Shown: positions 8,683 to 18,726, counted from the first letter of the stretch. The stretch: DNA of 36,194 bases from Rhizobiaceae bacterium (GCA_026981655.1 JALSIJ010000269.1:1-36194), one strand, 5' to 3'. Made by a program: numbers and translations. The notes: generated by a model from the letters alone, not told the origin.

Positions 8683-10152
8683 ATGAGCGATGATAATCAG
8701 CAATATCAGATTTTGGTAGCCGACGACGATTCCGCCATTCGCACGGTATTAAGTCAGGCGCTATCGCGTGCCGGCTATGAGGTTCGGGTGACATCGAATG
8801 CGGCAACGCTTTGGCGATGGATTTCTGCCGGCGATGGTGACTTGGTCATCACCGATGTGATTATGCCGGATGAAAATGCATTTGATATGTTGCCACGGGT
8901 CAAGCGCATTCGGCCGGATCTTCCGGTGCTGGTAATCAGCGCCCAAAACACATTCATGACGGCGATCAAGGCTTCAGAATGTGGGGCCTATGATTATCTG
9001 CCCAAGCCGTTTGATCTGTCTGAATTGCTGGCAACAGTTAAACGGGCCTTGTCTGAGATAAATTCACCCAGTCATACTGTATCGAATGATGAAAACATGG
9101 ATGGCATGCCGCTGGTTGGTCGGTCTCCCGCCATGCAGGATATTTACCGGCTGCTTGCCCGTATGATGCAGACCGACCTTACGGTGTTGGTAAACGGTGA
9201 ATCGGGCACCGGCAAAGAGCTGGTTGCGCGCGCATTGCATGATTATGGAAAGCGCTCCAAGGGGCCGTTTGTGGCGATCAACATGGCGGCCATTCCACGT
9301 GAGTTAATCGAGTCTGAGTTATTTGGTCATGAGAAGGGTGCCTTTACCGGGGCGCAGGCCCGTTCTGCCGGACGTTTTGAGCAGGCCAATCGCGGTACGC
9401 TGTTTCTCGATGAAATTGGTGACATGCCAATGGAAGCGCAAACAAGGTTGTTGCGAGTGTTGCAGCAGGGCGAATATATGACAGTCGGAGGCAGAACGCC
9501 CATACGCACGGATGTCCGCATTGTGGCTGCAACCAATAAAGATTTAAAAGAACTGATAGAAAAAGGATTGTTTCGCGAAGACCTTTTTTACCGTTTGAAT
9601 GTGGTGCCGTTGAGATTACCGCCCTTGCGTGAACGGCCTGAAGATATTCCGGACCTTGTTCGACATTTTTTTGCAGTTGGCGCAACTGAGGGGTTACCCG
9701 CCAAAACTATGGATAATGCAGCACTTGCGCTGATGGCTCGGTATAACTGGCCCGGCAATGTGCGCGAGTTGGAAAATATGGTGCGCCGGTTTTCGGCTCT
9801 TTATTCACAGGAGGTCATCAACGACGAATTGGTCCGGCAGGAATTGGCTGATCAGGGTTCCACCGGCGGTTCCATACGGTCTGGGATACTGCAAAACGTA
9901 GATTTGAAACTGGCTGTTGAGACCTATTTACGTGAGCATTTTGCCAAGTTTGGTGATGATTTACCGCCACCAGGACTTTATCAGCGAATACTCCCTCAGT
10001 TGGAAGAACCTTTGGTGTTAGCGGCTCTTGCCGCAACGCGTGGAAATCAGATTAAAGCGGCTGAATTACTTGGTTTAAATCGCAATACCCTACGTAAAAA
10101 AATTCGTGAACTTGATATTGAAGTGACAAAATCCGCCAGTTCTGCCGGGTAG
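8683..10152 (+). CDS. ntrC: Nitrogen regulation response regulator NtrC (sigma-54 activator)
   Basis: This 489-residue enhancer-binding protein activates sigma-54 promoters of nitrogen-assimilation genes. The receiver domain spans residues 9-125, with phosphoacceptor Asp58 in [11 protein letters not shown] and the conserved Lys in LPKPFDL. The AAA+ domain has Walker A GESGTGKE, the intact sigma-54 contact loop GAFTGA within [12 protein letters not shown], Walker [13 protein letters not shown] and the arginine-finger region [12 protein letters not shown] Fis-type helix-turn-helix at the C-terminus ([24 protein letters not shown]) binds DNA. It is cotranscribed with ntrB. Its intact GAFTGA loop contrasts with ntrX further downstream. 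Confidence 0.96.
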   Translation: MSDDNQQYQILVADDDSAIRTVLSQALSRAGYEVRVTSNAATLWRWISAGDGDLVITDVIMPDENAFDMLPRVKRIRPDLPVLVISAQNTFMTAIKASECGAYDYLPKPFDLSELLATVKRALSEINSPSHTVSNDENMDGMPLVGRSPAMQDIYRLLARMMQTDLTVLVNGESGTGKELVARALHDYGKRSKGPFVAINMAAIPRELIESELFGHEKGAFTGAQARSAGRFEQANRGTLFLDEIGDMPMEAQTRLLRVLQQGEYMTVGGRTPIRTDVRIVAATNKDLKELIEKGLFREDLFYRLNVVPLRLPPLRERPEDIPDLVRHFFAVGATEGLPAKTMDNAALALMARYNWPGNVRELENMVRRFSALYSQEVINDELVRQELADQGSTGGSIRSGILQNVDLKLAVETYLREHFAKFGDDLPPPGLYQRILPQLEEPLVLAALAATRGNQIKAAELLGLNRNTLRKKIRELDIEVTKSASSAG

Positions 10153-10158
10153 CTTATA

Positions 10159-10217
10159 ATTCTGTTGCATTTATGCCACAATTGTGTTGCAACTGAGCAA
10201 CAAAGCAATAACAGAAT
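10159..10217. repeat. Nested inverted repeats between ntrC and ntrY
   Basis: An inner perfect dyad TGTTGC-aactga-GCAACA lies at 10185-10202. An outer dyad pairs ATTCTGTTGC (10159-10168) with GCAATAACAGAAT (10205-10217), whose match is exact apart from a TA insertion. The sequence can fold into one long interrupted hairpin in the ntrC 3' region or serve as a binding site for a dimeric regulator in front of ntrY. No T-run follows, so it is not a standard intrinsic terminator. The function is inferred only from symmetry and position. Confidence 0.45.
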
Positions 10218-10245
10218 CATTTGGTTTACCGGGACCGGCCTATAA

Positions 10246-12534
10246 ATGACAATTCCATCGCCAAAGTATGACGCTTTGTCTTCCGATCCGGAAACCGAAG
10301 GCTCCAACCGGAAAATATTGTTGCAAAGAACCGGTTTTTGGTTGGTGTTTGTAGCGCTGACCTTCGTTTGCATATCATTTGTTATTTTGATGGGATTTAC
10401 GCCCATTATTCCGACAAATACTGTTGTGATTCAGGTGATGGCAATCAATGGAATATTGGTTGCTTCGCTACTGGGCTTTCTCATCAAAGAAATCAGGTAT
10501 CTCTACAATGCCCGACGCAAGGGGAAAGCCGCCGCGCGGTTGCATATTCGTATCGTTGGCTTGTTTGCAATCGTTGCGACATTGCCAGCGATATTTGTGG
10601 CCATTGCCGCCGGTATTACGCTCGACCTTGGTTTGGACAGGTGGTTTGAAGAACGTACCCGGTCTATCGTGGACTCATCAATTAGTGTGGCGCAGGCCTA
10701 TGTGACGGAAAGCGGGCGCGGGCTACAGAATACCACGCTTACCATGGCTGCTCTTCTCGATCGCGGGCGTAGCCTTTACAGTTTGGATAGAACTGGTTTT
10801 AGAAACCTGATGACCCGCCAGGCGCAGGGGCGAGGCCTTACTCTTGCGCAATTATTGCGGCGCGATGGTTCGTTGATATTACAAGCACGCGTTTCAATTG
10901 ATCAACCATTGCCTGATATTCCTGATGATATATTGGCTGCAGCTGAAGATGGAACTCCGGTCTATATTCCTCCAGGCAAAACCAATCTGGTTGGCAGTGT
11001 GGTGCGGTTAAAGGAAATTCCTGCAGCCTACCTCTACACTATCCGAATTATTGACCCGACGGTGATGGGATCGATTAAAAAAATGCAGGAGTTGACGGCT
11101 GACTACAAGAAACTTGAGAATAATCGCTTTTCACTACAGTTGACTTTTGGACTGTTGTATATTGGCCTGTCTTTGATTGTATTATTGTCGGCAATCTGGA
11201 TGGGAATTAGTGTGGCGGACCGACTGGTTTCTCCGATCAGGCGGCTGATTTCGGCAGCTGATGAGGTTAGGGCTGGTAATCTTGAGGTCCAGGTTGAAAC
11301 CTATCAATCTGAAGGTGATTTGCGGTCGCTTGGTAATACATTCAATAATATGACCGCTGAACTTCGTAGCCAGCGTGATGAATTGCTTGAAACCCATGAG
11401 CAAATTGACCAGCGGAGGCGCTTTATTGAGGCTGTACTTTCGGGTGTGTCTTCCGGTGTTATCGGGGTGGATTCAGACGGGATAATTACTGTTGCCAACC
11501 GATCTGCATCGTTCATCATTGGTGAAGATGAAAATGTAGTTGGTAAACCGCTTGGTGATATATTGCCCGAGATTTGTGAAATTTTTCAAACGGCTAAAAA
11601 ATCAGATAAGCGTGAATACCGCGAACAGATTTCATTGATCAGTGATGGACGTGAACGTACTTTGAATGTTCAGGTGACCTTGGAAGAATCAGAAGTACGT
11701 GAGCATTCATTCGTAATTTCAATTGATGATATCACCAATTTAGTGCTGGCCCAACGTAGTTCCGCATGGGCAGACGTTGCTCGGCGAATTGCCCATGAAA
11801 TTAAAAACCCGCTTACTCCAATTCAACTTTCTGCCGAGCGTTTGAAGCGCAAATTTGGCAAAGTAATTGAGAATGATCGGGAAATTTTTGATCAATGTAC
11901 TGATACGATTGTGCGCCAGGTTTCCGATATCGGGCGAATGGTAGACGAGTTTTCTTCATTCGCCAGAATGCCAAAACCAACCATGCAATTGGGTGATCTA
12001 AAAGAGAATATCAAGGAAGCCGTGTTTTTGCAGGAAGTTGCAAACCAGGATATTAATTTTGAGATGGATTTGGGTGAAAAACCGCTTTCCGGATTGTTTG
12101 ATAAGCGCTTGATGTCTCAAGCCTTTACCAACATTGTCAAGAATGCTGCAGAGGCCGTAGAAGCTTTGGATGGCGAACAGGACAAGGGAATTGTGCGGGT
12201 CGTTGGTAAAATAATACAGGGGCAAATAATTATTGATGTCATTGATAATGGCAAAGGCTTGCCAATTGAACAGAGGCAACGTCTGCTCGAACCCTACATG
12301 ACAACTAGGGAAAAAGGCACGGGACTGGGATTGGCGATTGTATCAAAAATTCTCGAAGACCATGATGGGCGTATCGAACTGCTCGATGCACCCGATGTGG
12401 CAACAGGAGGGCAGGGCGCAATGATTCGATTGATATTGCCGGCGGCGAACTCCTCCATTGAAGATGATGCCGGGCAGGGCAAAGGTTCAAAACCGAGTAA
12501 AAACCAGATGAATAAACCGGTTGAAAAGGCTTAA
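10246..12534 (+). CDS. ntrY: Membrane sensor histidine kinase NtrY
   Basis: NtrY is a membrane-bound kinase of the second nitrogen and redox two-component pair in alphaproteobacteria, paired with NtrX. The 762-residue protein begins with three hydrophobic segments (about 28-48, 64-84 and 100-125), a large extracytoplasmic region, and a fourth helix near 300-325. A HAMP region (VADRLVSPIRRLISAADEV), a PAS domain (about 390-500) and a HisKA domain with His517 in [18 protein letters not shown] follow. The HATPase domain includes NIVKNAAEAVEA, DNGKGLP and EKGTGLGLAIV. NtrYX is linked in several species to nitrate, respiration and cell-envelope control; the ligand here cannot be read. It has its own 93-base upstream region with nested dyads, and ntrX starts six bases after it. 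Confidence 0.94.
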   Translation: MTIPSPKYDALSSDPETEGSNRKILLQRTGFWLVFVALTFVCISFVILMGFTPIIPTNTVVIQVMAINGILVASLLGFLIKEIRYLYNARRKGKAAARLHIRIVGLFAIVATLPAIFVAIAAGITLDLGLDRWFEERTRSIVDSSISVAQAYVTESGRGLQNTTLTMAALLDRGRSLYSLDRTGFRNLMTRQAQGRGLTLAQLLRRDGSLILQARVSIDQPLPDIPDDILAAAEDGTPVYIPPGKTNLVGSVVRLKEIPAAYLYTIRIIDPTVMGSIKKMQELTADYKKLENNRFSLQLTFGLLYIGLSLIVLLSAIWMGISVADRLVSPIRRLISAADEVRAGNLEVQVETYQSEGDLRSLGNTFNNMTAELRSQRDELLETHEQIDQRRRFIEAVLSGVSSGVIGVDSDGIITVANRSASFIIGEDENVVGKPLGDILPEICEIFQTAKKSDKREYREQISLISDGRERTLNVQVTLEESEVREHSFVISIDDITNLVLAQRSSAWADVARRIAHEIKNPLTPIQLSAERLKRKFGKVIENDREIFDQCTDTIVRQVSDIGRMVDEFSSFARMPKPTMQLGDLKENIKEAVFLQEVANQDINFEMDLGEKPLSGLFDKRLMSQAFTNIVKNAAEAVEALDGEQDKGIVRVVGKIIQGQIIIDVIDNGKGLPIEQRQRLLEPYMTTREKGTGLGLAIVSKILEDHDGRIELLDAPDVATGGQGAMIRLILPAANSSIEDDAGQGKGSKPSKNQMNKPVEKA

Positions 12535-12540
12535 AACTGT

Positions 12541-13902
12541 ATGGCGTCAGAAATACTGATTATTGATGATGAGGCGGATATTCGTGAATTGGTAGCGGGC
12601 ATTCTTGAGGATGAGGGATATGCCACCCGCACCGCTGGAAATAGTGATGAAGCGCTGGAGGCAATTGCATTCAGGCGGCCATCAATGATATTTCTGGATA
12701 TCTGGATGCAGGGCAGTCGGTTGGATGGATTGGGTCTGCTTGATGTGATCAAGGAAACGCACGAGGATTTGCCGGTGGTTGTAATTTCCGGCCACGGTAA
12801 TATTGAAACTGCCGTTTCGGCTATCAAACGCGGTGCGTATGAGTATATTGAAAAGCCGTTTAAATCGGATCGTCTGATATTGGTTGCTGAGCGAGCATTA
12901 GAAGCTTCATCGCTTCGCCGCCAAATTGAAGATTTAAAAAAACGCAGCTCCGATATGCCCGATTTAATTGGCAGTTCTTTCCCGATGAGCCAGTTACGGC
13001 AAAATATAGAGCGGGTCGCCCCCACCAATAGCCGTATTTTAATCAGCGGCCCTTCCGGTTCGGGCAAGGAAATGGTGGCGCGTGCCATTCATAGCAATTC
13101 GCTTCGATCCTCTGGTCCGTTTGTAGTGATTAATGCGGCGACCATTACGCCTGAAAGTATGGAGACCGAGTTATTTGGGGTTGAAAAACTCGATGGCCAA
13201 AAAGGCAAAGTTGGCGCATTTGAAGAGGCCCACAGCGGTACCCTTTTCTTGGATGAAGTGGCCGATATGCCACGCGATACGCAGGGCAAGATATTGCGAG
13301 TATTGGTCGATCAGTCATTCGTGCGGGTTGGAGGCTCAAACAAGGTTAGCGTGGATGTTCGAATATTGTCGTCGACTGCTAATGATCTTGAAGCGTTGAT
13401 TGAACAGGGCGAGTTTCGCGAAGATTTGTTTCACCGGCTCGCGGTTGTGCCGATACGGGTTCCAAGCCTTGCGGAACGCCGTGAGGATATTGTTGAACTG
13501 GTTGAAGCCTTTATGCAACAAATTGGTAACCAGGCAGGTATCAAGCCCGGTAAGCTGGGGGAAGATTCTCTCGCCATATTGCAGGCTCACGATTGGCCGG
13601 GCAATATCAGACAATTGCGCAATAATATTGAACGGTTGATGATTTTGGCGCGTGATAATGAGAGTGACGTAATTACGGCTGATATGTTGCCCGGCGAAAT
13701 TGGTGAAATGCTGCCCAAGACACCGGGTGAAGGCGATCAAAACATGCTGTCTCTACCTTTAAGGGAAGCGCGTGAGGTATTTGAAAAAGGTTATTTGATC
13801 GCTCAAATTAATCGTTTTGGTGGAAATATCTCGCGTACGGCTGAATTCGTTGGTATGGAACGCTCCGCATTGCACCGGAAACTGAAATCCCTTGGTGTTT
13901 AA
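12541..13902 (+). CDS. ntrX: Response regulator NtrX (NtrC family without GAFTGA loop)
   Basis: This partner regulator of NtrY has 453 residues. The receiver domain carries acidic residues in LIIDDEADIRE, phosphoacceptor Asp53 in IFLDIWMQGS and Lys in YIEKPFKS. The AAA+ domain has Walker A GPSGSGKE and Walker B GTLFLDEVADMP. Where NtrC has GAFTGA, this protein reads ELFGVEKLDGQKGKVGAFEE, so the sigma-54 contact motif is missing. The same absence is known for other alphaproteobacterial NtrX proteins, which act at promoters without needing sigma-54. A C-terminal Fis-like helix-turn-helix (GGNISRTAEFVGMERSALHRKLKSL) binds DNA. The start ATG is six bases after the ntrY stop. Confidence 0.94.
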   Translation: MASEILIIDDEADIRELVAGILEDEGYATRTAGNSDEALEAIAFRRPSMIFLDIWMQGSRLDGLGLLDVIKETHEDLPVVVISGHGNIETAVSAIKRGAYEYIEKPFKSDRLILVAERALEASSLRRQIEDLKKRSSDMPDLIGSSFPMSQLRQNIERVAPTNSRILISGPSGSGKEMVARAIHSNSLRSSGPFVVINAATITPESMETELFGVEKLDGQKGKVGAFEEAHSGTLFLDEVADMPRDTQGKILRVLVDQSFVRVGGSNKVSVDVRILSSTANDLEALIEQGEFREDLFHRLAVVPIRVPSLAERREDIVELVEAFMQQIGNQAGIKPGKLGEDSLAILQAHDWPGNIRQLRNNIERLMILARDNESDVITADMLPGEIGEMLPKTPGEGDQNMLSLPLREAREVFEKGYLIAQINRFGGNISRTAEFVGMERSALHRKLKSLGV

Positions 13903-13966
13903 GGGTTTATTTCGCTAAAGTGGTGTAAACAATGTTCATTGCGCATCCACCACAGGGAAGTTTTTC

Positions 13967-15343
13967 ATGAAAGTTATAATCTGCGGTGCGGGACAGGTTG
14001 GATACGGTATTGCTGAACGGCTGTCTGCCGAGGACAATGATGTAACCGTAATTGATAAATCACCAGAGCTTATTCAGGCAATCCGAGACACGCTGGATGT
14101 GCGCGGATATGTCGGCCACGGAGCTGACCCTGAAGTGCTGGCAGCAGCAGATGCTGATCAGGCTGATATGATTATTGCAGTAACCTTGTATGACGAGGTC
14201 AATATGGTGGCCTGCCAGGTTGCACACTCGCTTTTTAATGTACCGACAAAAGTTGCGCGTATCAGATTGCAGAATTACCTGCTGCCCCATTGGCAGGATC
14301 TGTTTTCACGCGAACATATGCCAATTGACGTGATTATTTCGCCAGAAGTTGAAGTGGGTGAGATGGTTCTAAGGCGTATCGCGCTTCCAGGGGCCACGGA
14401 AGTTGTGCGTTTTGCCGATGATAATGTGGCGATGATTGCGATCGAGTGTGATGAGAATTGCCCGATTGTTGACACACCGCTTTCGCAGTTAACCGAGCTG
14501 TTTCCTGACCTTAAGGCCGTGGTAACCGGAATTTGGCGTGCTGGAAACTTGTTTGTACCACGGTCGTCGGATTCATTATTGGCCGGAGATCTAGCCTATG
14601 TGGTGGCCAGCCGTGATCAGGTGAAGCGTACTCTTGGGATCTTTGGCCATGAGGAGCCTGATGCCAGCCGTATCGTCATAATTGGCGGTGGCAATATCGG
14701 GTTTTATGTTGCTTCTAATATTGAAAAGCGCCAACCTAATGCCCGTGTGAAAATTATCGAACAATCCCGAGAACGGGCGGTCGCTATTGCTGACAAGCTG
14801 GACAAAACGCTTGTGTTGCATGGCGGTGGGTTGGATCAAAACATCATGCTGGAGGCTGGCATTGCAAACGCAGATTTAACCGTCGCGCTTACAAATGATG
14901 ACCAAATCAATATTCTTTCAAGTGTCATGGCCAAGAAGCTTGGATGTAAATCCAATATGGCGCTGTTGAATAATACCAGTTATTACGATTTCACCCGAGC
15001 TATGGGGATTGATACCCATATTAATCCGCGATCTGTTACCATATCCAAGGTATTGCAGCATGTGCGACGCGGTCGGATTAGAAGCGTTCATTCGGTGCAG
15101 AATGGTGCAGCAGAAATGATTGAGGCCGAAGCCCTGCAAACATCTCCACTGGTTGGCATGCCGCTTCGTGATCTTGATTTGCCGGATGGCGTTCGTATTG
15201 GGGCGATATTTCGCAAGGGCGTGGTTATCCAGCCCGACGGAGATACAGTCATTAAATCAAATGACAGGGTGGTTATTTTCTCAGTCGCTGAGATGGTGAA
15301 ACAGGTTGAAACCATGTTCCGCGTCAGCCTGGAATTTTTCTAG
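13967..15343 (+). CDS. trkA: Trk potassium uptake system NAD-binding subunit TrkA
   Basis: TrkA is the cytoplasmic gating ring subunit of Trk/Ktr potassium transporters. The 458-residue protein is a tandem duplication of RCK units. The first Rossmann motif is IICGAGQVGYGIAERL near residue 4 and the second is IIGGGNIGFYVASNI near residue 237. Each is followed by a TrkA_C domain; the last includes MIEAEALQTSPLVGMPLRDLDL. A good ribosome binding site (AGGGAAG) lies six bases before the ATG. The trkH-type channel gene follows after 16 bases. Position directly after ntrX matches the conserved alphaproteobacterial order. Confidence 0.95.
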   Translation: MKVIICGAGQVGYGIAERLSAEDNDVTVIDKSPELIQAIRDTLDVRGYVGHGADPEVLAAADADQADMIIAVTLYDEVNMVACQVAHSLFNVPTKVARIRLQNYLLPHWQDLFSREHMPIDVIISPEVEVGEMVLRRIALPGATEVVRFADDNVAMIAIECDENCPIVDTPLSQLTELFPDLKAVVTGIWRAGNLFVPRSSDSLLAGDLAYVVASRDQVKRTLGIFGHEEPDASRIVIIGGGNIGFYVASNIEKRQPNARVKIIEQSRERAVAIADKLDKTLVLHGGGLDQNIMLEAGIANADLTVALTNDDQINILSSVMAKKLGCKSNMALLNNTSYYDFTRAMGIDTHINPRSVTISKVLQHVRRGRIRSVHSVQNGAAEMIEAEALQTSPLVGMPLRDLDLPDGVRIGAIFRKGVVIQPDGDTVIKSNDRVVIFSVAEMVKQVETMFRVSLEFF

Positions 15344-15359
15344 CAGGGGCGGAACCGTT

Positions 15360-16832
15360 ATGTTGAACGGCGTTTATTATCTGGCAGCCCTTGGCCTGTT
15401 TCTGGCCCTGTCGCTGATTGCCCCGATGCTGGTCGGTTTGTTTGCCGGTGAATTTGACGTGGTCGTTCGGCTTGGTCAATATTTAGTGCTGGGTTCATTC
15501 TTTTGTATCGCAGTTTTGTTTTCTTTGACCGGGCGAAAGCGCGGCGCAGGTAAAATTGGCTCTTATGTTCTGGCCGTTCTAATTTGGGTTGTCACGCCAT
15601 TTTATGTTGCTTTTCCGATGGCCGATATCAGTGGGCTTGGTTATCTGGATGCTGTATTTGAGACGGTTTCTAGCTTGACCACAACAGGTGCCACGGTCGT
15701 GAGGGATATTGACGCTCTTCCCAGGGCGGTGGTTTTTTGGCGCTCCCAGGTGCAATGGATTGGCGGGCTGCTTACCTTGTTGACGATATTGCTGTTTCTT
15801 GCTCCATCCGGTGTCGGTGGTCTGCCGACAATTCACTCTTCCAGTATTTCAAGAGCGGCGGCGTGGAACGATCGTGGTAAAACATTTGTATCTGTTATCA
15901 CTATCACACGGGTTTATCTGGCAACAACATCTGCATGTTTTATCGCGCTGGTTCTTGCCGGCGAAGAACCCTTAAATGCGATGGCACTTGCGATGATGGC
16001 GCTTTCTACAGGTGGAATGTTGCCGCAATCTGGTTCAATTCAAACTATTGTTGGCCAACCGGCCATTTTGATTTTGTCTCTTTTCCTGATCGTTGGTGCC
16101 ACCAGTGTTTTTTGGCAGGGCATGGTTCTAAACTGGCATATAAAGGATCTAAGAAAACACCGGGAAAGCTACAGCATCATTTTGTTGGTAGTCGCTTTAT
16201 CATTGGTAATTGCCGCGTTGTTGTATAATGCCGCTGGTTCTTCTGATGTGCTTTCAGCGAAAGAAGCGTTGATTGAAGGGTTTTTCAATGCCGCTTCTCT
16301 GGTCTCTACGAATGGAATTGAAACGCGCGAGGGCGTGTTTGCACTTTTGCCGATCACATTGGTTGTTTTTATTGTAATTATCGGCGGCGGAACCTTTTCC
16401 ACCGCTGGCGGGTTAAAACATTATAGAATTGGCGGGATGCTGGTTTTGTCCCTGCGTGAAATCCGGCGTTTGATTTATCCCAGTGCAATTGGATCAGAAA
16501 AATTTGGCAGCCAAGCATATGATAGCAATTTATTGCAGGCAATCTGGTCCTATTTCACAGTCGCAATTCTCGCGCTGTGTCTGTTCACTTTTGTTTTGAA
16601 TATGAATGGAATTAGTTTCAATGCGGCTTTAATTGCGGCTCTTTCTGCATTTTCCAACATTGGCCCATTGTATAATTCCGCCTGGTCATCGCAAGCTGGC
16701 GGGGAATGGCCTGCATTTGCTGATTTTTCAAATTTGTCGAAAATTACCATAATGGTGTTGATGGTTTTGGGTCGGATTGAGATTTTGGCGGTGTTGGCTG
16801 TTTTGAATATTAAGTTCTGGTTGCGCCGGTAA
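15360..16832 (+). CDS. trkH: TrkH-family potassium channel subunit
   Basis: This polytopic inner-membrane protein of about 490 residues forms the potassium-translocating pore regulated by TrkA. The four selectivity-filter loops of the SKT superfamily can be read in order: SSLTTTGATVV, LSTGGMLPQSG, VSTNGIETREG and SAFSNIGPLYN. A GGGTFSTAGGLKHYRIGGML segment precedes the last repeat. I place the start at the ATG at 15360, preceded by AGGGGCGG; the frame also opens at 15306 inside trkA, which is unlikely. The gene is 16 bases after trkA and the pair is clearly one unit. The 188 bases between it and hfq hold no evident gene. Confidence 0.92.
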   Translation: MLNGVYYLAALGLFLALSLIAPMLVGLFAGEFDVVVRLGQYLVLGSFFCIAVLFSLTGRKRGAGKIGSYVLAVLIWVVTPFYVAFPMADISGLGYLDAVFETVSSLTTTGATVVRDIDALPRAVVFWRSQVQWIGGLLTLLTILLFLAPSGVGGLPTIHSSSISRAAAWNDRGKTFVSVITITRVYLATTSACFIALVLAGEEPLNAMALAMMALSTGGMLPQSGSIQTIVGQPAILILSLFLIVGATSVFWQGMVLNWHIKDLRKHRESYSIILLVVALSLVIAALLYNAAGSSDVLSAKEALIEGFFNAASLVSTNGIETREGVFALLPITLVVFIVIIGGGTFSTAGGLKHYRIGGMLVLSLREIRRLIYPSAIGSEKFGSQAYDSNLLQAIWSYFTVAILALCLFTFVLNMNGISFNAALIAALSAFSNIGPLYNSAWSSQAGGEWPAFADFSNLSKITIMVLMVLGRIEILAVLAVLNIKFWLRR

Positions 16833-17020
16833 TTAATCCGGTTTTTGGTGCAAATATTCAATTCTTCTACGAATCTTGCTTGCCATAAGGTGCAGAACAT
16901 TCCTATGCTTTATTTATGGGCAATCTTTTCGACATAGTTGAAGGGCGTATTTTGATATTTATTTCGATTGGTGATTGCAAAAAATAATAATAAGCGCGCG
17001 GAAGAACGAGGGCAAAAATA

Positions 17021-17272
17021 ATGGTTGAGCGAACACAAAATTTACAAGATGCGTTTTTAAATCACGTTAGAAAAAATAAAATTTCACTGACTATCTTTTT
17101 GGTAAATGGGGTAAAACTTACCGGAGTCGTTACCTGGTTTGACAATTTTTGCGTATTGTTGCGCCGTGATGGCCATTCGCAACTGGTTTATAAACACGCA
17201 ATTTCTACTATAATGCCAAATGAGCCAATGAATATGTTTGAAGGCGGAGAAACGCCAGCTAAGGAAGACTGA
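17021..17272 (+). CDS. hfq: RNA chaperone Hfq
   Basis: Hfq is a hexameric Sm-like protein that pairs small RNAs with messenger RNAs. The 83-residue sequence begins with [27 protein letters not shown], the Sm1 motif, and contains the Sm2 [10 protein letters not shown] motif whose Tyr-Lys-His contacts uridine-rich RNA 3' ends. [12 protein letters not shown] is also typical. The short acidic tail (GGETPAKED) is normal for alphaproteobacteria. A CGAGGG ribosome binding site lies upstream. hflX begins immediately at the base after the stop codon, so they share a message. Confidence 0.97.
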   Translation: MVERTQNLQDAFLNHVRKNKISLTIFLVNGVKLTGVVTWFDNFCVLLRRDGHSQLVYKHAISTIMPNEPMNMFEGGETPAKED

Positions 17273-18673
17273 TTGGGCGACTTAACCTCCAGGAAATCCA
17301 ACGAAAAAGGCCCCGCAAAATTTCAGTTGATTGAAGAAGAACTCAAGCGACGTGAAAAAGCTGTCGTAATTGTTCCTGTAATTGCATCGAATGTAAAAAA
17401 AACTGCCCAATCTCCCAATTCTGCGGCTTCAAGAACCAATGAAGCCCGTCTTGAGGAGGCTATTGGTCTTGCAGAGGCGATTAATCTTGAAATTGTTCAT
17501 GCTGATCTGGTGTTTCTTAAAAAGCCAAAGCCATCGACATTGATGGGCTCAGGCAAAGTTGAAGAACTTGCCGGGATAATTGCCTCAAGAGAGGCCGGAC
17601 TGGTTATTATAGATCATCCATTGACACCCGTTCAGCAACAGAAGCTTGAAGAGGCATTTCAAACCAAGGTGCTTGATCGCACTGGTCTTATACTGGAAAT
17701 CTTTGGTGCGCGAGCGCAAACCAAGGAAGGCCGATTGCAGGTTGAGCTGGCGCATTTGAACTATCAAAAAGGCCGGTTGGTAAGAACATGGACCCACCTT
17801 GAACGGCAACGCGGTGGCTTGAGCTTTATCGGTGGCCCGGGTGAAACACAGATCGAATCGGATAGGCGCCAGTTGCAGGAGCGAATTGGGCGGCTTGAAA
17901 ATGAGTTGGCAAAGGTGCGAAAAACCAGGCAGCTGCACCGGAGCCGGCGGCAAAAAGTACCGCATCCGGTTGTTGCTCTCGTCGGCTATACCAATGCCGG
18001 TAAATCCACTCTGTTTAACAAGATAACCAAGGCCAACGTGATGGCCGAAGATCAGTTATTTGCGACACTTGACCCCACTTTACGAAAGATAAATTTACCT
18101 GAGGGAACGCGCGCCATATTTTCAGATACGGTTGGATTCATATCGGACCTGCCCACTCATTTGATCGCCGCATTCAGGGCAACGCTCGAAGAGGTGGTTG
18201 AGGCTGATCTGATTTTGCATGTGAGAGATATTGCGCAGGCAGACAGTGCTGCGCAAGCGAAAGATGTTGACGACATTCTTACCCAATTAGGTATTGAAAC
18301 TGGTGGTAGCGACAAGATTATTGAGGTCTGGAATAAGATTGATCTGATTAAGCATGAGCCGGATGATGCGGCAGGCGATGATCAGGTGAAACCTTCAGAT
18401 TTGCTTCCTGATCCCAACAGCCCAATGCCGATAAAGGTGTCGGCGCTGACAGGTGAGGGGCTTTCATTGTTATTAAGCGAAATTGAATTGCGCCTGTCCA
18501 GCGGCAGTCAGGTTGTTGATTTAAAAATTGATGCTGCAAAAATGAATGTCCTTCCGTGGATATATCAAAACACCCATGTGATTGACCGCATCGACAATGA
18601 TGCCGGTCTGGTCGAGTTAAAGGTGAGAGTTAATTCTCGTTTAAAAGATGAGTTAATTAGAATATCTTATTGA
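17273..18673 (+). CDS. hflX: GTPase HflX (ribosome-associated)
   Basis: HflX is a GTPase that binds 50S or stalled ribosomes and splits them under stress. The 466-residue protein has the N-terminal HflX domain with glycine-rich TLMGSGKVEELAGII, a helical segment with RQRGGLSFIGGPGETQIESDRR, and the G domain. G1 is GYTNAGKST, G3 DTVGFI and G4 NKID; a short C-terminal domain follows. The start is most probably the TTG directly after the hfq stop, because AAGGAAG lies five bases before it and no ATG is near. The TTG start keeps its expression below that of hfq. The 132 bases after the gene contain a short direct repeat and then the mgtE start. Confidence 0.94.
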   Translation: MGDLTSRKSNEKGPAKFQLIEEELKRREKAVVIVPVIASNVKKTAQSPNSAASRTNEARLEEAIGLAEAINLEIVHADLVFLKKPKPSTLMGSGKVEELAGIIASREAGLVIIDHPLTPVQQQKLEEAFQTKVLDRTGLILEIFGARAQTKEGRLQVELAHLNYQKGRLVRTWTHLERQRGGLSFIGGPGETQIESDRRQLQERIGRLENELAKVRKTRQLHRSRRQKVPHPVVALVGYTNAGKSTLFNKITKANVMAEDQLFATLDPTLRKINLPEGTRAIFSDTVGFISDLPTHLIAAFRATLEEVVEADLILHVRDIAQADSAAQAKDVDDILTQLGIETGGSDKIIEVWNKIDLIKHEPDDAAGDDQVKPSDLLPDPNSPMPIKVSALTGEGLSLLLSEIELRLSSGSQVVDLKIDAAKMNVLPWIYQNTHVIDRIDNDAGLVELKVRVNSRLKDELIRISY

Positions 18674-18726
18674 TTTTAAATAATTTAACACCTTACTTCG
18701 CAAACAAGGCTTACTTTTTTCAGGTT

